A stretch of 64,000 nt of DNA from positions 62,001 to 126,000 of the forward strand of contig NZ_JABJVV010000008.1 of NCBI RefSeq assembly GCF_013155545.1. The letters run 5' to 3'. The stretch is from Caenimonas soli. GTDB taxonomy: Bacteria > Pseudomonadota > Gammaproteobacteria > Burkholderiales > Burkholderiaceae_C. Positions 61,802 to 64,000 of this stretch are shown here, piece after piece. The translations under genes were made by a program, and so were the position numbers. Below the pieces are notes generated by a model. It did no database searches. It saw only the letters and a list, made by a program, of their open reading frames with translations, and had not been told where the DNA came from. The stretch's first letter is position 1; every line of letters starts with the position of its first letter.

Positions 61802-61917
61802 TGTTAGGCCTTGCGACTGCGCAATGCAGGCTGTCGCAATCCGCCGCGGAATGTATATGTTGTGTCCGAGTGCAGCGGAATGCTCAGGCAACACAAGTCG
61901 AGCGTAGGATTTAGCCG

Positions 61918-62184
61918 ATGGAGCGAATCAGTGGCCCATACAAGGGCTATTTCATTGCAGCGTACACCGTGGAAGCCGGCCCGAACTTCGTCGGCTACGC
62001 CAAGGTTTGTGTGCAGGAACCCGAGAGCGTGTGGACCGCGAACTCGGTGGAAAAGCTGACCAGCGCCAGCGGCTGCAAGACTGAACTGGAGGCCGTGGCG
62101 GCCGCCGAACAGAAGGCGCGCCAAGCCATCGCCGAGATCACTTCCGGCTGGGATACAACCAGCCTGCCTGGCGCCCTGAGCTGA
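61918..62184 (+). CDS. Small conserved-looking hypothetical protein
   Basis: The 88-aa protein MERISGPYKGYFIAAYTVEAG has no signal or membrane segment, and ends with an Ala/Glu-rich helix. It resembles small DUF proteins of Burkholderiales that I cannot name with certainty. TAGGAT (61905-61910) lies 7 nt before ATG 61918 and could be a -10 box for a leaderless message or an AGGA ribosome site. It converges with the next gene. Confidence 0.65.
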   Translation: MERISGPYKGYFIAAYTVEAGPNFVGYAKVCVQEPESVWTANSVEKLTSASGCKTELEAVAAAEQKARQAIAEITSGWDTTSLPGALS

Positions 62185-62191
62185 ACAGCCC

Positions 62192-62704
62192 CTAGCGGCT
62201 GGGGCCCGCGCCCATCGCCCTCGTTCCTTGTTCAACGGACTCCACGATAGTGACCGGCGGGTTGCGCATTTCCGTGATCACGATCTGGCGGTTCTGCCTT
62301 GCGGCAGCCACGGCCACCGAAGGCACAATCGAGATTCCCGGCGCCATCGCCGCATCGCGCGGCTGAACCAAGGCGACGCCGCCGGCCAGCATGGTGTGGG
62401 GCACCTGCATCGCCAGGGCCGTCCGCTGATCGGTCAGCAGCGGCGATGACGAGGTGCTAACGGCAGGGGCGCGAGAGGGCACGATGATGTCCGGGCAGTT
62501 GGCAGCCGCGTCGAAGATCATGTGGCCGCCGGGGAATCGCTCGGGCAGTGTCTCGTGAATGGGCAGGCTCATGTCCACCGGAGGAGTGGATGCGTGATAG
62601 GCCACGCGGTCCGCCCGGTCGTAAACGGTGTAGCAGGCAGCGGCGGCCTGCATCGAGGCCGATCCCAGCAGGGAGCACAGCAACAGGCATTTCCAGTGTT
62701 TCAT
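62192..62704 (-). CDS. Secreted hypothetical protein
   Basis: The 170-aa protein has a Sec signal peptide (MKHWKCLLLCSLLGSASMQA, cut near AAAAC) and a mature part beginning CYTVYDRADRVAYHASTPPVDMS, which looks like a small periplasmic domain, with an Ala/Val-rich C-terminal half. GGGAGG precedes ATG 62704; a frame extension of 12 residues upstream lacks a ribosome site. The family is not one I can name. Confidence 0.75.
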   Translation of the reverse strand: MKHWKCLLLCSLLGSASMQAAAACYTVYDRADRVAYHASTPPVDMSLPIHETLPERFPGGHMIFDAAANCPDIIVPSRAPAVSTSSSPLLTDQRTALAMQVPHTMLAGGVALVQPRDAAMAPGISIVPSVAVAAARQNRQIVITEMRNPPVTIVESVEQGTRAMGAGPSR

Positions 62705-62840
62705 CAAGGCCTCCCGGTTTACGCGCGGATTCGCGTGCATTGAGGGGCATCCTGAGCGCGATACTGCACAGCCAGTGCAGGCCGGGGCACCCTCTGTTTG
62801 TCAGCGAGTTTCGATAGCTCGTAAGCGGCGGCCTGCAAGC

Positions 62841-64000
62841 TCAAGCTTGAACTAAGTCCCAGCTTGGCCGGTGGGTGCCTGGCGGTACAGACGGCCGCGC
62901 CCAACGGGCCGGTGTTCGCGCCAGATGAGCACTGTGGCGGAACGCCCTCAAGTTGCCAAAACCCGACTCGACCGTTTCCAGATAGGGATCGCGGTCCGGC
63001 CGTGCTGCATGCAACCCATCCGGCAGCCGGCCCAAAGAGCGCAACCAGTGACCCGTTTGCGCGAGCGAGACCTGCACGTGCCAGCTGCCGCCTTCGAGCT
63101 GCTGGCGGTGCACTGCCGCTGCCACGCCCATGGCGATCAGGTAGCCGGTCGCCTCGTCGAGGATCTGCATGGGCAAGGCGTGCGGCCTGCCGTCGCCCGC
63201 CGCTTCGCCTTCAGCATGATTGAAGCCCATGGCTGTTTGCACCAGTGAATCGAAGCCGCGGCGCGCCGCCCAAGGCCCCTGGCTGCCATAGGCCGAGAGC
63301 GAGGCATAGACGATGCCGGGACGCTGCGAAGCGATCTCCCGCGGGCCATGGCCCAGGGTTGCCAGGCCGCCGGGGCGATAGCCCTGGATGAATACGTGGG
63401 CCTGCTCCAGCAGACTGCCCATCGCGGCGCGGTCTGCGGGCGCGCGCAAGTCCAGGTGCGCGGAGCGCTTGCCCCGGCTGGTATCGGCGATGGCCTCGAT
63501 ATTGGGCAGGTGCGGCGCATTCACCAGCATGACGTCCGCCCCATAGGCTGCCAGTGCGCGGCCGCCCACCGGCCCGGCGAGGATGCGGGTGAGATCGAGG
63601 ACCTTCACGCCTTCCAGGGGGCGCTGATCGGCCCCCAGCGGTGGCAGCGGTGGCAGCGGTAGCGGCGGCGCGTCGCCGATGCGCTCGATGCGCATGAGCG
63701 GTTGGCCGGCCACGGCCCGGCCCGGCTCACTCGCGTCCCATTCATCGAAGCTGCGCAGGGCCGTTGCCACCAGCCTCGCATCGGCGGCCGCGGTCTCGAA
63801 CTCGATCGCCCGCCAGGAAAGCAGGGCCCGCTCGGCGTCGGCGCGTCCCGCCGTCGCCGGATCCAGTCCCAGCAGTTTCAGCGCGCCTTCGCGGTGGTGA
63901 GCAAAATTGGCGTGGACTCGCACCCAGCCGTCCGCGCAGGCGTACAGGCCCGAGAATTTGTCCCACAACTCGGGTACGCGGCCATCGATGCTGAACCAGC
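62841..64000 (-). CDS. CaiB/BaiF family CoA-transferase (5' end beyond right edge)
   Basis: The frame is open to the right edge, where it reads WFSIDGRVPELWDKFSG, so the N-terminus is missing and at least 386 codons are present. It contains LKVLDLTRILAGPVGGR-type sequence (VKVLDLTRILAGPVGGR) and the catalytic Asp in RRGFDSLVQTAMGF. The arrangement suggests a fused or long-form CaiB protein with an extra N-terminal half domain. It is not closely similar to the enzyme at 47184. Confidence 0.85.
   Translation of the reverse strand, partial: WFSIDGRVPELWDKFSGLYACADGWVRVHANFAHHREGALKLLGLDPATAGRADAERALLSWRAIEFETAAADARLVATALRSFDEWDASEPGRAVAGQPLMRIERIGDAPPLPLPPLPPLGADQRPLEGVKVLDLTRILAGPVGGRALAAYGADVMLVNAPHLPNIEAIADTSRGKRSAHLDLRAPADRAAMGSLLEQAHVFIQGYRPGGLATLGHGPREIASQRPGIVYASLSAYGSQGPWAARRGFDSLVQTAMGFNHAEGEAAGDGRPHALPMQILDEATGYLIAMGVAAAVHRQQLEGGSWHVQVSLAQTGHWLRSLGRLPDGLHAARPDRDPYLETVESGFGNLRAFRHSAHLARTPARWARPSVPPGTHRPSWDLVQA

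Overview
The window is high-GC DNA from a betaproteobacterium of the order Burkholderiales, most likely family Comamonadaceae (a Ramlibacter/Variovorax-like genome). The reasons are the gene order lytic transglycosylase-glyA-nrdR-type IV pilin genes-ribDE/BX/H-nusB-aminotransferase-ybgC-tolQRA, the alaS and gluQ-trmB blocks, two intergenic repeats of a kind I associate with Comamonadaceae, and the many start codons that sit just behind a -10-like hexamer. I see no prophage, insertion sequence or CRISPR array. The genus is inference.

Layout. 1-2039 holds the 5' part of a DUF349 gene (minus). 2040-3021 is a gene-poor stretch with several structured elements, including one that resembles the 5' half of a c-di-GMP-I aptamer. 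3022-5735 carries a lytic transglycosylase, a clear ZTP riboswitch, glyA and nrdR. 5745-12728 (minus) is a type IV pilus minor pilin operon, pilE-fimT-pilV-pilW-pilX-pilY1, followed by a second GspH/FimT pilin. 12855-20377 (plus) is one tightly packed ten-gene run from riboflavin synthesis through nusB and an aminotransferase to ybgC-tolQRA. 20388-25336 holds dnaE, trhO and a DUF599 gene. 25827-28455 (minus) is a pirin/quinone reductase/DoxX/pirin operon divergent from a LysR gene. 28582-35279 carries an FAD oxidoreductase, gluQ, trmB and a large membrane-fused spermidine synthase-like gene. 35393-43650 holds a Liv-type binding protein, an AraC regulator with a serine hydrolase, alaS, an aldehyde dehydrogenase and a small unknown gene. 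43931-44290 has a DUF1059 gene and tRNA-Gly(CCC).

The most interesting accessory region is 44410-54488. A LysR regulator diverges from a nine-gene run: intradiol ring-cleavage dioxygenase, short citryl-CoA lyase-type protein, CaiB/BaiF CoA-transferase, FMN reductase, a complete branched-chain-type ABC importer with a fused permease-ATPase, and a zinc-site MetE-like methyltransferase. It reads as a self-contained import-and-degrade system for an aromatic or organic acid substrate that I cannot match to a described pathway.

54743-64000 contains a collagen-like lipoprotein, an SOS mutasome cassette (imuA-imuB-dnaE2) with a perfect LexA box, an alkyladenine glycosylase, a transglutaminase-fold protein that seems to lack its catalytic Cys and His, two small unknown genes and a CoA-transferase cut by the right edge.

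All functions are read from sequence motifs and family knowledge without database searches. Very long reading frames antisense to real genes are common here because of GC-rich third positions and were left out.
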